This document shows positions 26,011 through 40,800 of a DNA stretch of 64,000 nt, one piece after another. The position numbers and the translations under genes are program-made. The notes under the pieces are model-generated. The model was not told the DNA's origin. It did no database searches and worked only from the letters and a program-made list of their open reading frames with translations. Origin of the DNA: Eulemur rufifrons (Eukaryota > Chordata > Mammalia > Primates > Lemuridae); assembly GCF_041146395.1 (NCBI RefSeq), contig NW_027182879.1, positions 821,527 through 885,526 of the forward strand, given 5' to 3'. How positions within the stretch are numbered: the first letter of the stretch is position 1; every line of letters begins with the position of its first letter.

Positions 26011-27665
26011 GCACTTTTTTCTGCGTTCCTTTAAGAATCCTTTGCTTCATCAGCTGGGAATCCACCATGGGTGTCTAGACAGCTCTATGCGTGGGCCCTG
26101 TTAACTGGATAGTTCAAAGAATTATGCCACAGAGCTTTTGAAATAACCACTACCATGAGAATTATTTGACAGCTTTTGAAGCTCCGTTCACAATAGTTGA
26201 GATAAGGTTGATCTGTGCCTCCTTAAAACCAGGATGGCTACCACAGACAAACCTATGCTGAGGCCTATGTCACATGCTGTTGCCAATACTTGGTATGGGA
26301 GTCTGGCAATAAGCAAGTCTTTTAGGTGTAATTCCATCATCCTATTTCCATTATTTTAAAAGGCAGAGGACCTTTCGCCTGATAGCATAAGGAGGAGTCA
26401 TGCAGGGGACGTTTTTGTGTGGGGTTGTGGGGGGCGGGGTCAGGCCATCTGTCAATCCCATGGGTTGTTTTTGTTATCCCTAGAGAGGAGAAGTGGGCAT
26501 GTGTGTTGCAGGCAAAAAGTGCGAATCCTGTTACAGTCTTAGACTGAAACAGGGTCCGCACTTTTCATTCCGTTCCTTTAAGTATCCTTTGCTTCATCAG
26601 CTGGGAATCCATCATGGTTCTCTCCACGCCACTACGCGTGGGCCCAGTTAACTGGCTAGTTCAAAGAAATATGCTGCCGAGCTTTTGAAATAACTGCTAC
26701 TATGGAAATTATTTGCCAGCTTTTCCAGCAGTTTTACCATAATTTTGATAAGGTTGATCTGTGCTTCCTTAAACCCTAGATGGCTGCCACGGACAAACCT
26801 ATACTGAGGGCTATCTGGCTTGGTGTTGCCATAACTTGGTACGTGAGTCTGACAAGAATCCAGTCTTTTAATTATCATTGCACCATCCTTTCTCCCTTAT
26901 CTTAAAAGGCAGAGCAACTTTCGGCAGTTAGCATAAGGATGAGTCACTGGAGGGGACTTTTTGTGTGGGGTCGGGGTGTCTTGGGGGACAGGCTGTCTGT
27001 CAGTCCCGCAGTTTGTATTTATTATGCGCAAACAGGGGAAGTGGATATGTGTGTGGCAGTTGAAAAGTGCAGATTCTGTTTCAGTCTTAGACTGAAACAG
27101 GATCCGCACTTTTCAGTCTGGTCCTTTAAAAATCATTTGATTCATCAGCTGGGAATCCACCATGGTTCTCTAGACCTCTCTTTGCATGGGCCTAGGTAAC
27201 TGGCCAGTACCAAGATATATGCCGCAGAGCTTTTGAAATAAACACTACGTGTAGAATTATTTGCCAGTTTTTGCAGCACATATAACCATAATTGTGATAA
27301 GGCTCCTCCGTGCCTCGATAAACACAAGATGGCTGCCAAGAAGAAAACTATGCTGAGGCTTAGCTCACTTGGATTTCACGACACTTGTTACAGGAGCCTG
27401 GAAGGAGGCCATTCTTTTAAGTATTATTCCACCATGCTTTCTCCATTACTTTAAAATGCAGGGAACCTTTTGCAAGTTAGCATAATAATGATCTGCTGGA
27501 GGGAACTTTTTTTTGTGGGGTCTGTGTGGGTGGGGGGTGCAGGCCCTCTGTCAGTTCGCTGGTTAGTTTTTATTATCCCCATAGAGGAGAAGTGGGCATG
27601 CGTGTGGCGTGTGAAAAGGGCGCATACCCTTTCTGTCTTAGACTGTATCAGGACCCGCACTTTTC
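26011..27665 (+). repeat. Array block 10: A, E, D
   Basis: Class segments are near 26270 (A), 26815 (E) and 27370 (D). B and C are missing. The block is three units long. Confidence 0.75.
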
Positions 27666-30600
27666 ACCCTGTTCCTTTAAGAATCCTTTGCTTCATCACC
27701 TGGGAATCCAGGATGGGTCTCTAGATCGCTCTATGCGTGGGCCCAGTTAACTGGTTAGTTCAAAGAATTATGGCGCAGAGCTTTTGAAATAACCACTACC
27801 CAGAGAGTTTTTTCACAGCTTTTGCAGCACCTTTCACCTTAATTGTGAGAAGGTTCATCTGTGCCTCCTTAAACCCAAGATGGCTGCCATGGACAAACTT
27901 ATGCTGAGGCCTAGGTCACTTGTTGTTGCCAATACTTGGTATGTCAGTCTGGCAATAAGCCAGTTTTTAGGTATAATTCCACCATCCTATCTCCTTTATT
28001 TTAAAAGGCAGAGGACCTCTCGCCAGATAGCATAAGGATGAGTTGCTGGAGGGGACGTTTTGTGTGGTGTGGTGGGGGGCGGGGGAAGGCCATCTGTCAA
28101 TCCGATGGGTTGTTTTTGTTATCCCTAGAGAGGAGAAGTGAGCATGTGTGTTGCAGGCAAGAAGTGCGGATCCTGTTTCAGTCTTAGACTGAAACAGGAT
28201 CCACACTTTTCAGCCTGTTCCTTTAAAATCCTTTGATTCATCAGCTGGGAATCCACCATGGTTCTCTAGACCCCTCTATGCGTGGGCAGAGGTAACTGGC
28301 TTGTTCCAAGAAGTATGTCGCAGAGCTTTTGTATTAACCAGTACGTTGAGAATTATTTGCCAGGTTTTCAGCACGTTTCACCATAAGTATGATAACTTTT
28401 GTATGTGCCTCCTTAAACCCAAGATGGCTGCCACGGACATAACTATGCTGAGGCTTGGCTGACTTGGTGTTGCCTATTTTTGTTAGTGGAGACTGACAAG
28501 CAGGCATTCTCCTAAGTATCATTCCACCATCCTTTCTCCATTATTTAAAAATGCAGGGAAATTTTGAAAGTTAGCATAATAATTATTAGGAAGGGGACTT
28601 TTATTTGTGGGTTCGGTTTGGGGATGGTCAGGCACTCTGTGAGTTCTCTCATTTGTTTTTATTATCCCCAGACAGGAGAAGTGGGCATGTGTGTGGCAGG
28701 TGAAAAGTGGGGATCCTGTTTCAGTCTTACACAGAAACAGGATCCGCACTTTTCACCCCGTTCCATTAAGAGACCTTTGCTTCATCAGCTGGGAATCCAC
28801 CATGGGTCTCTGAACCACTCTATGCCTGGGCCCAGTTAACAGTCTAGTTCAAAGCCTTATGCCACAGAGCTTTTGAAATAACCACTACCATGAGAATTAT
28901 TTGACAGCTTTTACAGTAGCTTTCACCATAATTGTGATAAGGTTCATCTGTGCCTCCTTAAGCCCAAGATGGCTGCCATGGACAAACGTGTGCTGAGGCC
29001 TAGGTCACTTGCTCTTGCCAATACTTGGTATGGGAGTCTGGCAATAAGCCAGTCTTTCAGATATAATTCCACCATCGTATCTCCATTATTTTAAAAGGCA
29101 GAGGACCTTTCACCAGATAGCATAAGGATGAGTTGCTGGAGGGGACGTTTTTGTGTGGTGTGGTGGGGGGCAGGGGTGGCTATCTGTAAATCTAATGGGT
29201 TGTTTTTGTTATCCCTAGAGAGGAGAAGTGGGCATATGTGTTGCAGGCAAAAAGTCGGATCCTGTTTCAGACTTAGACTGAAACAGGATCCGCACTTTCC
29301 AGCCTGTTCCTTTAAGAATCCTTTGATTCATCACCTGGGAATCCACTGTGGTTCTCTAGACCCCTCTATGCGTGGGCACAGGTAACTGGCTTGTTCCAAG
29401 AAGTATGCCGCAGAGCTTTTCAATTAACCATTACATTGAGAATTATTTGTCAGGTTTTCAGCACGTTTCACCATAATTATGATACCGTTTGTATGTACCT
29501 CCTTAAACTCCAGATGGCTACCACGGACATAACTATCCTGAGGCGTAGTGACTTGGTGTTGCCGATGTTTGTTAGTGGAGACTGACAAGAAGCCATTCTT
29601 TTAAGTATCATTCCACCATCCTTTCTCCATTATTTAACAATGCAGGGAAATTTCGCAAGTTAGCATAATAATTAGTAGCTGGAGGGGAATTTTTTTTTTG
29701 TGGGGTCAGTGTTGGTGGGGGGGGGCAGTCCCTCTGTCAGTTTGCTGGTTTGTTTTTATTATCCCCAGAGAGGAGAAGTGGGCATGTGTGTGACAGGTGA
29801 AAAGTGCGGATCCTGTTTCTCCCTTAGACAGAAACAGGATCCCCACTTTTCACCCCGTTCCATTAAGAATCCTTTGCTTCATCAGCTGGGAATCCACCAT
29901 GGTTCTCTAGACTACTCTATGCGTGGGCCCAGAAAACAGTCTGGTTCCAAGAAGTATTCCACAGAGCTTTTGAAATAACCACTAGGTTGAGAATTATATG
30001 CCAGTTTTGCAGCACGTTTCACCATAATTGTCACAAGATTCGTCTCTTCCTTCTTAATCTCGAGATGGCTGCCATGGACAAAACTATGCTGAGGCCTAGC
30101 TCACTTGGTGTGGCCGATACTTGGTACTGGAGACTGGCAAGAATACATTCTTTTAAGTATCATTCCACCATCCTTACCCACTATTTTAAATGCTAGAGCA
30201 CATTTCGGCAGTTAGAATAACAAGGAGTCGCTGGAGGGGAAGATTTTATGTGGGGTCTGGGGGGCTGGTGGGGCAAGCCCTCTGTCAGTTCTGTGGTTTG
30301 TTTTTATTATCCCCAGAGAGGAGAAGTGGACATGTGTGTGGCAGGTGAAAAGCACAGGTCCTGTTTCAGTGAATGAAACAGGATCCGCAGTTTTCATCCC
30401 GTTCCTTTAAGAATCCTTTGCTTTATCAGCTGGGAGTCCACAGTGGTTCTCTACACCCTACTATGCGTGGGCCCAGGTACCTGGCTAGTTCAAAGAATTA
30501 TGCCGCAGAGCTTTTGAAATAACCACTACCATGAGAATTATTTGACAGCTTTTGCAGCAACTTTGACCATAAGTGTGATAAGTTTCAACTGTGCCTCCTT

Positions 30601-33485
30601 AAACCCAAGATGGCTGCCACGGACATACCTATGCTGAGGCCTAGGTCACTTGCTGTTGCCAATACTTGGTAAGGGAGTTTGGTAATAAGCCAGATTTTAG
30701 GTATAATTCCACCAGCCTATCTCCATTATTTTAAAAGGCAGAGAACATTTCGCCAGATAACATAAGGATGAGTCGCTGGAGGGGATATTTTTTGGTGTTG
30801 TGGTGGGGGGCGGGGGTAGGCCACCTGTCGATCTGATGGGTTGTTTTTGTTATCCCTAGAGAGGAGAAGTGGGCATGTGTGGTCCAGGCAAAAAGTCCGG
30901 ATCCTGTTTCAGTCTTAGACTGAAACAGGATCCGCACTTTTCAGCCTGTTACTTTAAGAATCCTTTGATTCATCATGTGGGAATCCACCATGGTTCTCTA
31001 GACCCCTCTAAGCATGGGAACAGAAACTGGCTTCTTCCAAGAATTATGCTGAAGAGCTTTTGAATTAAGCACTACGTTGAGAATTATTTGCCAAGTTTTC
31101 AGCACATTTCACCATAATTGTGATAACGTTTGTATGTGCCTCCTTAAACCCAAGATGGCCTCCACGGACATAACTATACTGAGGCATAGCTCACTTGGTG
31201 TTGCCTATTTTTGTTACTGGAGACTTACAAGAAGCCATTCTTCTAAGTATCATTCCTCCATCCTTTCTCCATTATTTAAAAATGCAGGGAAATTTTGCAA
31301 GTTAGCATAATAATTAGTAGCTGGAGGGGATTTTTTTTTGGTGGGGTCGGTGTGGGTGGGGTGATCAGGCCCTCTGTCAGTTCGCAGGTTTGTTTTTATT
31401 ATCCCCAGAGAGGAGACGTGGGCATGTGTGTGGCAGGCGAAAAGTGCAGATCCTGTTTCAGAGACTGAAACAGGATCCGCACTTTTCATCCCATTCCTTT
31501 AAGAATGCTTCGCTTGGTCACCTAGGAATCCACCATGGTTCTCTACACCCCACTATGCGTGGGCCCAGTTAACTGGCTAGTTCAAAGAAGTATGCTACAG
31601 AGCTTTTGAAATAACCCCTACTATAGAAAGTATTTGCCAGCTTTTCCAGCACTTTTACCATAATTTTGATAAGGTTCATCTGTGCTTCCTTAAACCCTAG
31701 ATGGCTGCCACGGACAAACCTATGCTGAGGCCTAGGTCTCTTCCTGTTGCCAATAATTGGTATGGGAGTCTGGCAAAAAGCCAGTCTTTTAGGTATAATT
31801 CCACCATCCTATCTCCATTATTTTAAAAGGCAGAGGTCCTCTCGCCAGATAGCATAAGGATGATTCACTGGAGTGGACGTTTTTGTATGCGGTGGTGGGG
31901 GGCGCGGGCAGGCCATCTGTCAATCCAATGGGTTGTTGTTGTTATCTGTAGAGAGGAGAAGTGGGCATGTGTGTTGAAGGCAAAATGCATATGCTGTTTC
32001 AGTCTTAGACTGAAAAAGGATCCGCACTTTTCCGCTTAGTCCTTTAAGAATCCTTTGATTTAACACCTGGGAATACACCATGGTTCTCTAGACCCCTCTA
32101 TGCGTGGGCCCAGACAACTGTCTGCTTCCAAGAAGTATTCCACAGAGCTTTTGAAATAACCACTACGGGCCGGGCGCGGTGGCTCACGCCTGTAATCCTA
32201 GCACTCTGGGAGGCCGAGGTGGGCGGATCGTTTGAGCTCAGGAGTTCGAGACCAGCCTGAGCAAGAGCGAGACCCCATCTCTACTAAAAATAGAAAGAAA
32301 TTATATGGACAGCTAAAAATATATATAGAAAAAATTAGCCGGGCATAGTGGCGCATGCCTGTAGTCCCAGCTACTCGGGAGGCTGAGACAGGAGGATCGC
32401 TTGAGCTCAGAAGTTTGAGGTTGCTGTGAGCTAGGCTGACGCCATGGCACTCACTCTAGCCTGGGCAACAGAGAGAGACACTGTCTCAAAAAAAAAAAAA
32501 AAAGGAAAAAAGAAATAACCACTACGTTGAGAATTATTTGCCAGTTTTTGCAGCACCTTTCACCATAATTGTCATAAGGTTCGTCTCTTCCTCCTTAATC
32601 TCGAGATGGCTGCCATGGACAAAACTATGCTGAGGCCTAGCTCAGTTGGTGTGGCCTATACTTGGTACTGGAGACTGGCAAGAATACGTTCTTTTAAGTA
32701 TCATTCCACCATCCTTTCTCCACTATTTTAAAAGCCAGAGCACCTTTAGGCAGTTAGAATAAGAAGTAGTGACTGGAGGCGAAGTTTTTATGTGGTGTCT
32801 CGGGGCTGGTGGGGCAAGACCTCTGTCAGTTCTGTGGTTTCTTTTTATTATTCCCAGAGAGGAGACGTGGGCATGTGTTTGGCAGGTGAAAAGTGCGGAT
32901 CCTGTTTCAGAGAATGAAACAGGGTCCACATGTTCATCCCGTTCCTTTAAGAATCCTTTGCTTCATCAGCTGGGAATCCACCATGCTTCTCTACACCCCA
33001 CTATGCGTGGGCCCAGTTAACTGGCTAGTTCAAAGAAGTATGCCGCAGAACTTTTGAAATAACCACTACCATGGAAATTATTTGCCTGCTTTTCCAGCAC
33101 TTTTACCATAATTTTGATAAGGTTCATCTGTGTTTACTTAAACCCTAGATGGCTTCCACGGACAAACCTATACTGAGGGATCTCTCGCTTGGTGTTGCCA
33201 ATAATTGGTATGGGAGTCTGACAAGAATCCAGTCTTTTAATTATCATTGCACCATCCTTTCTCCCTTATATTAAAAGGCAGAGCAACTTTCGGCAGTTAG
33301 CATAAGGATGAGTCCCTGGAGGGGACGTTTTTGTGTGAGGTCGGGGTGTGTTGGGCGACAGTCCCTCTCTCAGTCTGGTGGTTTGTATTTATTATGCCCA
33401 GACAGGGAAGTGGATATGTGTGTGGCAGGTGAAAAGTGCGAATCCTGTTTCTATCTTAGACTGAAACAGGACCCACACTTTTCAC
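27666..33485 (+). repeat. Array block 11: A, B, A, B, C, A, B, A', C, E with an Alu
   Basis: Class segments are near 27910 (A), 28460 (B), 29010 (A), 29560 (B), 30100 (C), 30650 (A), 31200 (B), 31740 (A'), 32650 (C) and 33190 (E). The A-B pair occurs three times. An Alu sits between A' and C at 32168-32511. Confidence 0.75.
32168..32511 (+). mobile_element. Full-length strepsirrhine-type Alu with perfect TSD
   Basis: Begins GGCCGGGCGCGGTGGCTCAC and ends in an A-rich tail. It is flanked by identical 15-bp copies of GAAATAACCACTACG at 32153-32167 and 32512-32526. It is therefore a later insertion into an existing monomer of the array. The middle linker is the lemur type. Confidence 0.96.
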
Positions 33486-36400
33486 CCCGTTCCTTTAAGA
33501 ATCCTTTTCTTCATCAGCTGGGAATCCACCATGGGTCTCTAGACCGCTCTATGCGTGGGCCCAGTTAACTGGCTAGTTCAAAGAAGTATGCCGCAGAGCT
33601 TTTGAAATAACCACTACCATGAGAATTATTTGACACCTTTTGCAGCACCTTTCACCATCATTGTGATAAGGTTGATCTGTGCCTCCTTAAACCCATGATG
33701 GCTGCCACGGACAAACGTATGCTGAGGCCTAGGTCACTTGTTGTTGCCAATACTTGGTATGGGAGTCTGACAATAAACCAGTGTTTTAGGTATAATTCCA
33801 CCATTCTATCTTCATTCTTTTAAAAGGCAGAGGACATTTCACCAGATAGCATAAAAATGAGTCGCTGGAAGTAACGTTTTTGTGTGGTGTGGTGGGGGGC
33901 GGGGGCAGGCCATATGTCACTCCGATGGGTTGTTTTTGTTATCCCTAGAGTGGAGAAGTGGGCATTTGTGTTCCAGGCAAAAAGTGCCGATCCTGTTTCA
34001 GTCGTACACTAAAACAGGATCCACACTTTTCAGTCTGTTCCTTTAAGAATCCTTTGATTCATCACCTGGGAATCCGCCATGGTTCTCTAGAGCCCTCTTG
34101 CATGGGCCCAGGTAACTGGCTTTTTCCAAGAAGTATGCTGCAGAGTTTTTGAATTAACCAGTACGTTGAGAATTATTTGCCAGGTTTTCAGCACGTTTCA
34201 CCATAATTGTGATAAGGTTCGTATCTGTCTCCTTAAACCCAAGATAGCTGCCACGGGGAAAACTATGCTGAGTCCTAGGTCACTTGGATTTCACCACACT
34301 TGTTACTGGAGCCTGGAAGGAGGTCATTCTTTTAAATATCATTACATCATCCTTTCTCCATTATTTTAAAATGCAGGGAAACTTTTGCAAGTTAGCATAA
34401 TAATTACTAGCTGGAGGGGACATTTTTTTGGGGGGGGGACGGTGTGGGAGGGGGCGCAGGACCTCTGTGACTTCGCTGGTTAGTTTTTATTTTCCCCAGA
34501 GAGGAGAAGTGGGCACGTGCGTGGCAGGTGAAAAGTGCGGATCACGTTTCTGTCCTAGACTGAAACAAGAACCACACTTTTCACCCTGTTCCATTAAAAA
34601 TCCTTTGATTCATCAGCTGGGAATCCACCATGGGTCTCTAGACCGCTCTATGTGTGGGCTCAGTTAACTGGCTAGTTCAAGGAATTATGCCGCAGAGCTT
34701 TTCAAATAACCACTACCATGAGAATTATTTGACTGCTTTTGCAGCACCATTCACCATAATTGTGATATGGTTCATCTATGCCTCCTTAAACCCAAGACGG
34801 CTGCCACAGACAAAGGTGTCCTGAGGCCTAGGTCACTTGCTGTTGCCAGTATTTGGTAAGGGAGTCTGGCAATAAGCCAGTCTTTTAGGTATAATTCCAC
34901 CATCCTATCTCCATTATTTTAAAAGGCAGAGTACCTTTCACCAGATAGAATAAGGATGAGTCGCTGGAGTGGATGTTTTTGTGTGGGGTGGTGGGGGGCG
35001 GGGGCTGGGGGCAGGACATCTGTCAGTTCTTTGGTTTGTTTTTATTGTCCCCAGAGAGGAGAAGTGGGCATATGTGTTGGAGGTGAAAAGTGCGGATCCT
35101 GTTTCAGAGATAGAAAAAGGATCAACACTTTCATCACGTTCCTTTAAGACTCCTTTGCTTCATCACCTGGGAATCCACCATGGTTTTCTATGCATGGGCC
35201 CAGTTAACTGGCTAGTTCAAAGAAGTATGCCATAGAGCTTTTTAAATAACCACTACCATGGAAACTATTTGCCAGCTTTTCCAGCACTTTTACCATAATT
35301 TTGATAAGGTTCATCTGTGCTTCCTTAAACCCAGGATGGCTGCTACGGACAAATCGAAACTGAGGTCTATCTCGCTTGGTGTTGCCAAAACTTGGTACGG
35401 GAGTCTGACAAGAATCCAGTCTTTTAATTATCATTGCACCATCCTTTCTCCCTTATATTAAAGGCAGAGCAAATTTCGGCAGTTAGCATAAGGATGAGTC
35501 CCTGGCGGGGACGTTTTTGTGTGGGCTCGGGGTGGGTTGAGGACAGGCCCTCTGTCAGTCCAGTGGCTTGTATTTATTATGCCCAGACAGCGGAAGAGGA
35601 TATGTGTGTGTTAGGTGAAAATTGCGGATCCTGTTTCAGTCTTAGACTGAAACAGGATCTGCACTTTTCAGCCTGTTCCTTTAAAAATCCTTTGATTAAT
35701 CAGCTGGGAATCCACCATGGTTCCCTAGACCCCTCTATGCATCGGCCCAGGTAACTGGCCAGTACCAAGATGTATGCCGCAGAGCTTTTGAATTAAACAC
35801 TACGGATAGACTTATTTGCCAGTTTTTGCAGCACATATCACCATAATTGTGATAAGGTTCGTCTGTGCCTCCTTAAACACAAGTAGGCTGCCACGGAGAA
35901 AATTATTTTGAGGCCTAGCTCAGTTGGTTTTCACGACACTTGTTACAAGAGCCTGGAAGGAGGCCATCCTTTTAAGTATCATTCCACCATCCTTTCTCCA
36001 TTATTTTAAAATTCAGGGAACCTTTTGCAAGTTAGCATACTAATTAGTAGCTGGAGGGGACTTTTTTTTGTGGGGTCGGTGTGGGTGGGGGGCGCAGGCC
36101 CTCTGTCAGTTCGCTGGTTTGTTTTTATTATCACCAGAGAGGAGAAGTGGGCATGTGTGTGGCAGGCGAAAAGTGCGGATCCTGTTTCAGTCTTAGACAG
36201 AAACAGGATCCGCACATTTCACCCCATTCCATTAAGAATCCTTTACTTCATCATCTGGGAATCCCCCGTGGTTCACTAGGCCCCTCTTTTTGTGGTCCCA
36301 GAAAACTGCCTGGTTCCAAGAATTATTCCACAGAGCTTTTGAAATAACCACTACGTTGAGAATTATTTGCCAGATTTGCAGCACCTATCACCAAAATTGT

Positions 36401-37850
36401 CATAAGGTTCGTCTCTTCCTCCTTAATCTCAAGATGGCTGCCATGGACAAAACTATGCTGAGGCCTAGCTCACTTGGTGTGGCCCATACTTGGTACTGGA
36501 GACTGCCAAGAATACATTCTTTTAAGTATCATTGCCCCATCCTTTCTCCACTATTTTAAAAGCCAGAGCACCTTTTGTCAGTTAGAATAACAAGGAGTAG
36601 CTGGACAGGAAGTTTTTATGTGGGCTCTTGGTGGCTGGTGGGGCAAGCCCTCTGTCAGTTCTGTGGTTTGTTTTTATTATCCCCAGAGAGGAGAAGTGGG
36701 CATGTGTGTGGCAGGTGAAAAGTGCGGATCATGTTTCAGAGACTGAAACAAGATCAACACTTTTCATCCCGTTCCTTTAAGAATCCTTTTCTTCATCACC
36801 TGGGAATCCACCATGGTTTTCTATGCATGGGCCCAGTTAACGGGCTAGTTCAAAGAAGTATGCCACAGAGCTTTTGAAATAACCACTACCATGGAAACTA
36901 TTTGCCAGCTTTTCCAGCACATTTACCATAATTTTGATAAGGTTCATCTGTTCTTCCCTAAACCCAGGATGGCTGCTACGGAGAAACCTATACCGAGGGC
37001 TATCTCACTTGTTCTTGCCAATACTTGGGACGGGAGTCTGACAAGTATCCAGTCTTTTAATTATCATGGGACCGTCCTTTCTCCCTTATATTAAAAGGCA
37101 GAGCAACTTTCGGCAGTTAGCATAAGGATGAGTCACTGGAGGGCACGTTTTTGTGAGGGGTTGTGTTGGGTTGGGGGACAGGCCCTCTGTCTGTCCAGTG
37201 GTTTGTATTTATTATGCCCAGACAGGGGAAGAGGTTATGTGTGTGGCAGGTGAAAAGTGCGGATTCTGTTTTAGTCTTAGATTGAAAAAGGATCTGCACT
37301 TTTCAGCCTGTTACTTTAAGAATCCTTTGATTCAACACCTGGGAATCCACCATGGTTCCCTAGACCCCTCTATGCATGGGCCCAGGTAACTGGCCAGTAC
37401 TATGTATGCAAAAGAGCTTTTGAAATAAACACTACGTGTAGAATTATTTGCCAGATTTTGCAGCACATATCACCATAATTGTGATAAAGTTCGTCTGTGC
37501 CTCCTTAAACACACGATGGCTGCCACGGAGAAAAGTATGCTGAGGCCTAGCTCACTTGGATTTCACGACACTTGTTACTGGAGCCTGGAAGGAGGCCATT
37601 CTTTTAAGTATCATGCCACCATCATTTCTCCATTATTTTAAAATGCAGGGAAACTTTTACAAGTTAGCATAATAAATAATAGCTGAAGGGGACTTTTTTT
37701 GTGGGGCTTGTGAGAGTGGGGGTCGCAGACCCGCAGTCTGTTCGCTGGTTAGTTTTTATTTTCCCCAGAGAGGAGAAGTGGGCATGTGTGTGGCAGGTGA
37801 AAAGTGCGCATCCCGTTTCTGTCTTAGACTCAAACAGGACCCGCACTTTT
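33486..37850 (+). repeat. Array block 12: A, D, A, E, D, C, E, D
   Basis: Class segments are near 33740 (A), 34290 (D), 34840 (A), 35370 (E), 35930 (D), 36470 (C), 37010 (E) and 37560 (D). No B monomer is present. The 5' half of the D monomer at about 34,150-34,200 looks B-like (GCCAGGTTTTCAGCACGTTT), another inter-class hybrid. Confidence 0.7.
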
Positions 37851-40800
37851 CACCCCGTTGCTTTAAGAATCCTTTGCTTCATCAGTAGGGAATCCACCAT
37901 GGGTCTCTAGACCGCTCTATGCGTGGGCCCAATTAACTAGCTGGTTCAAACAATTATGCCGCAGAGCTATTGAAATAACCACTACCATGAGAATTATTTG
38001 ACAGCTTTTGCAGCACCTTTCACCATAATTGTGATAAGGTTCATCTTTGCCCCCTTAAACCCAAGATGGCTGGAGGGACAAACGTGTGCTCAGGCCTAGG
38101 TCACTTGCTGTTGCCAATAGTTGGTATGGGAATCTGGCAATAAGCCAGTCTTTTAGGTATAATTCCACCATCCTATCTCCATTATTTTAAAAGGCAGAGG
38201 ACCTTTCACCAGATAGCATAAGGATGAGTCGCTGGAGGGGACGATTTTGTGTGCGGTGGTGGGGGGCGGGGGCAGGCCATCTGACAATCCGATGGGTTGT
38301 TTTTTTTATCCCTAGAGAGGAGAAGTGGGCATGTGTGTTGCAGGCAAAAAGTGTGGATCCTGTTTCAGTCTACGAATGAAACAGCATCCGCACTTTTCAG
38401 CCTGTTCCTTTAAGAATCCTTTGATTCTTCACCTGGGAATCCACCATGGTTCTCTAGATTCCTCTCTGCGTGGGCAGAGGTAACTGGCTTGTTCCAAGAA
38501 GTATGCCACAGAGCTTTTGAATTAACCAGTATGTTGAGAATTCTTTGCCAGTTTTTCAGCACGTTTCACCATAATTGTGAAAACGTTTGTATGTGCCTCC
38601 TTAAACCCAAGATGGCTGCCTCGGACATAACTATGCTTAGGTGTAGCTGACTTGGTGTTGCCTATTTTTGTTAGTGGAGACTGACCAGAAGCCATTCTTC
38701 TAAGTATCATTCCGCCATCCTTTCTCCATTGTTTAACAATGCAGGGTAATTTTGCAATTTAGCATAATAATTAGTAGCTGGAGGGGACTTTTTTTTTGGT
38801 GGGGTCATTGTGGGTGGGGGCGTCAGGCCCTCTGTCAGTTCGCAGGTTTGTTTTTATTATCCTCAGAGAGGAGAAGTCAGCATGTGTGTGGCAGGTGAAA
38901 AGGGCAGATCCTGTTTCAGAGACTGAAACAGGATCCCCACTTTTCATCCCGTTCTTTAAGAATCCTTCGCTTCATCAGCTGGGAATCCACCATTGTTCTT
39001 TACAACCCACTATGTGTGGGCCCAGTTAACTGGCTAGTTCAAAGAAGTATGCCGCAGAGGTTTTGAAATAACCACTACTATGGAAATTATTTGCCACCTT
39101 TTCCAGCACTTTTACCATAATTTTGATAAGGTTCATCTGTGCTGCCTTAAACCCTAGATGGCTGCCACGACAAACCTATGCTGAGCCCTAGGTCACTTCC
39201 TGTTGCAAATAATTGGTATGAGAGTCTGGCAAAAGGCCAGTCTTTTAGGTATAATTCCACCATCCTATCTCCATTATTTTAAAAGGCAGATGAACTTCCA
39301 CCAGACAGCATAAGGATGAGTCACTGGAGGGGACGTTTTTGTGTGCGGTGGTGGGGGCCGGGGGCAGGCCATCTGTCCATCTGATGGGTTGTTTTTGTTA
39401 TCCCTAGAGAGGAGAAGTGGGCATGTGTGTTACAGGCAAAAAGTGCATATACTGTTTCAGTCGTAGACTGAAACAGGATCCGCACTTTTCAGCCGGTTCC
39501 TTTAAGAGTCCTTTGATTTATCACCTGGGAATCCACCATGGTTCTCTAGACCCATCTTTGCGTGGGCCCAGAAAACTGCCTGGTTCCAAGAAGTATTCCA
39601 CAGAGCTTTTGAAATAACCATTACGTTGAGAATTATTTGCCAGTTTTTGTAGCACCTTTCACCATAATTGTCATAAGTTTCGTCTCTTCCTCCTTAATCT
39701 CGAGAAGGCTGCCATGGACAAAACTATGCTGGGGCCTAGCTCACTTGGTGAGGCCAATACTTGGTACTGGAGACTAGCAGGATTACATTCTTTTAAGTAT
39801 TATTCCACCATCCTTTCTCCACTATTTTAAAAGCCAGAGCACCTTTCGGCAGTTAGAATAAGAAGGAGTGGCTGGAGGCGAAGTTTTATGTGGGGTCTGG
39901 GTGCTGGTGGGGCAAGCCCTCTGTCAGCTCTGTGGTTTCTTTTTATTATCCCCAGAGAGGAGAAGTGGGCATGTGTTTAGCAGGTGAAAAGTGCGGATCC
40001 TGTTTCAGAGAATGAAACAGGATCCGCATGTTTATCTCGTTCCTTTAAGAATTCTTTGCTTTGCTTCATCAGCTGAGAATCCACCATGGTTCTCTACACC
40101 CCACTATGCGTGGGCCCAATTAACTGGCTAGTTCAAAGAAGTATGCCACAGAACTTTTGAAATAACCACTACCATGGAAATTATTTGCAAGCTTTTCCAG
40201 CACTTTTACCATAATTTTGATAAGGTCTCTCTGTACTTCCTTAAACCCTAGATGGCTGCCACGGACAAACCTATACTGACAGTTCTCTCACTTGGTGTTG
40301 CCAATACTTGGTACGGGAGTCTGACAAGAATCCAGTCTTTTAATTATCATTGCACCCTCCTTTCTCCCTTATATGAAAAGGCAGAGCAACTTTCGGCAGT
40401 TAGCATAAGGATGAGTCAACGGAGGGGACGTTTCTGTGTGGGGTCGGGGTGGGTTGAGGGACAGTCCCTCTGTCAGTCTGCCGGCTTGTATTTATTATGC
40501 CCAGACAGGGAAGTGGATATGTGTGTGGCAGGTAAAAAATGCGGAACCTGTTTCTGTCTTAGACTGAAAGAAGATCCGCCCTTTGGAGCCTGTTCCTTTA
40601 AAAATCCTATGATTCATCAGCTGGGAATCCACCATGGTTCCCTAGACCTCTCTATACATGGGCCCAGGTACCTGGCCCGTACCAAGATGTATGCCGCAGA
40701 GCTTTTGAAGTAAACACTACGTGTAGAATTATTTGCCAGTTTTTGCAGCACCTTTCACCATAATTGTCATAAGGTTCCTCTCTTCCTCCTTAATCTCGAG

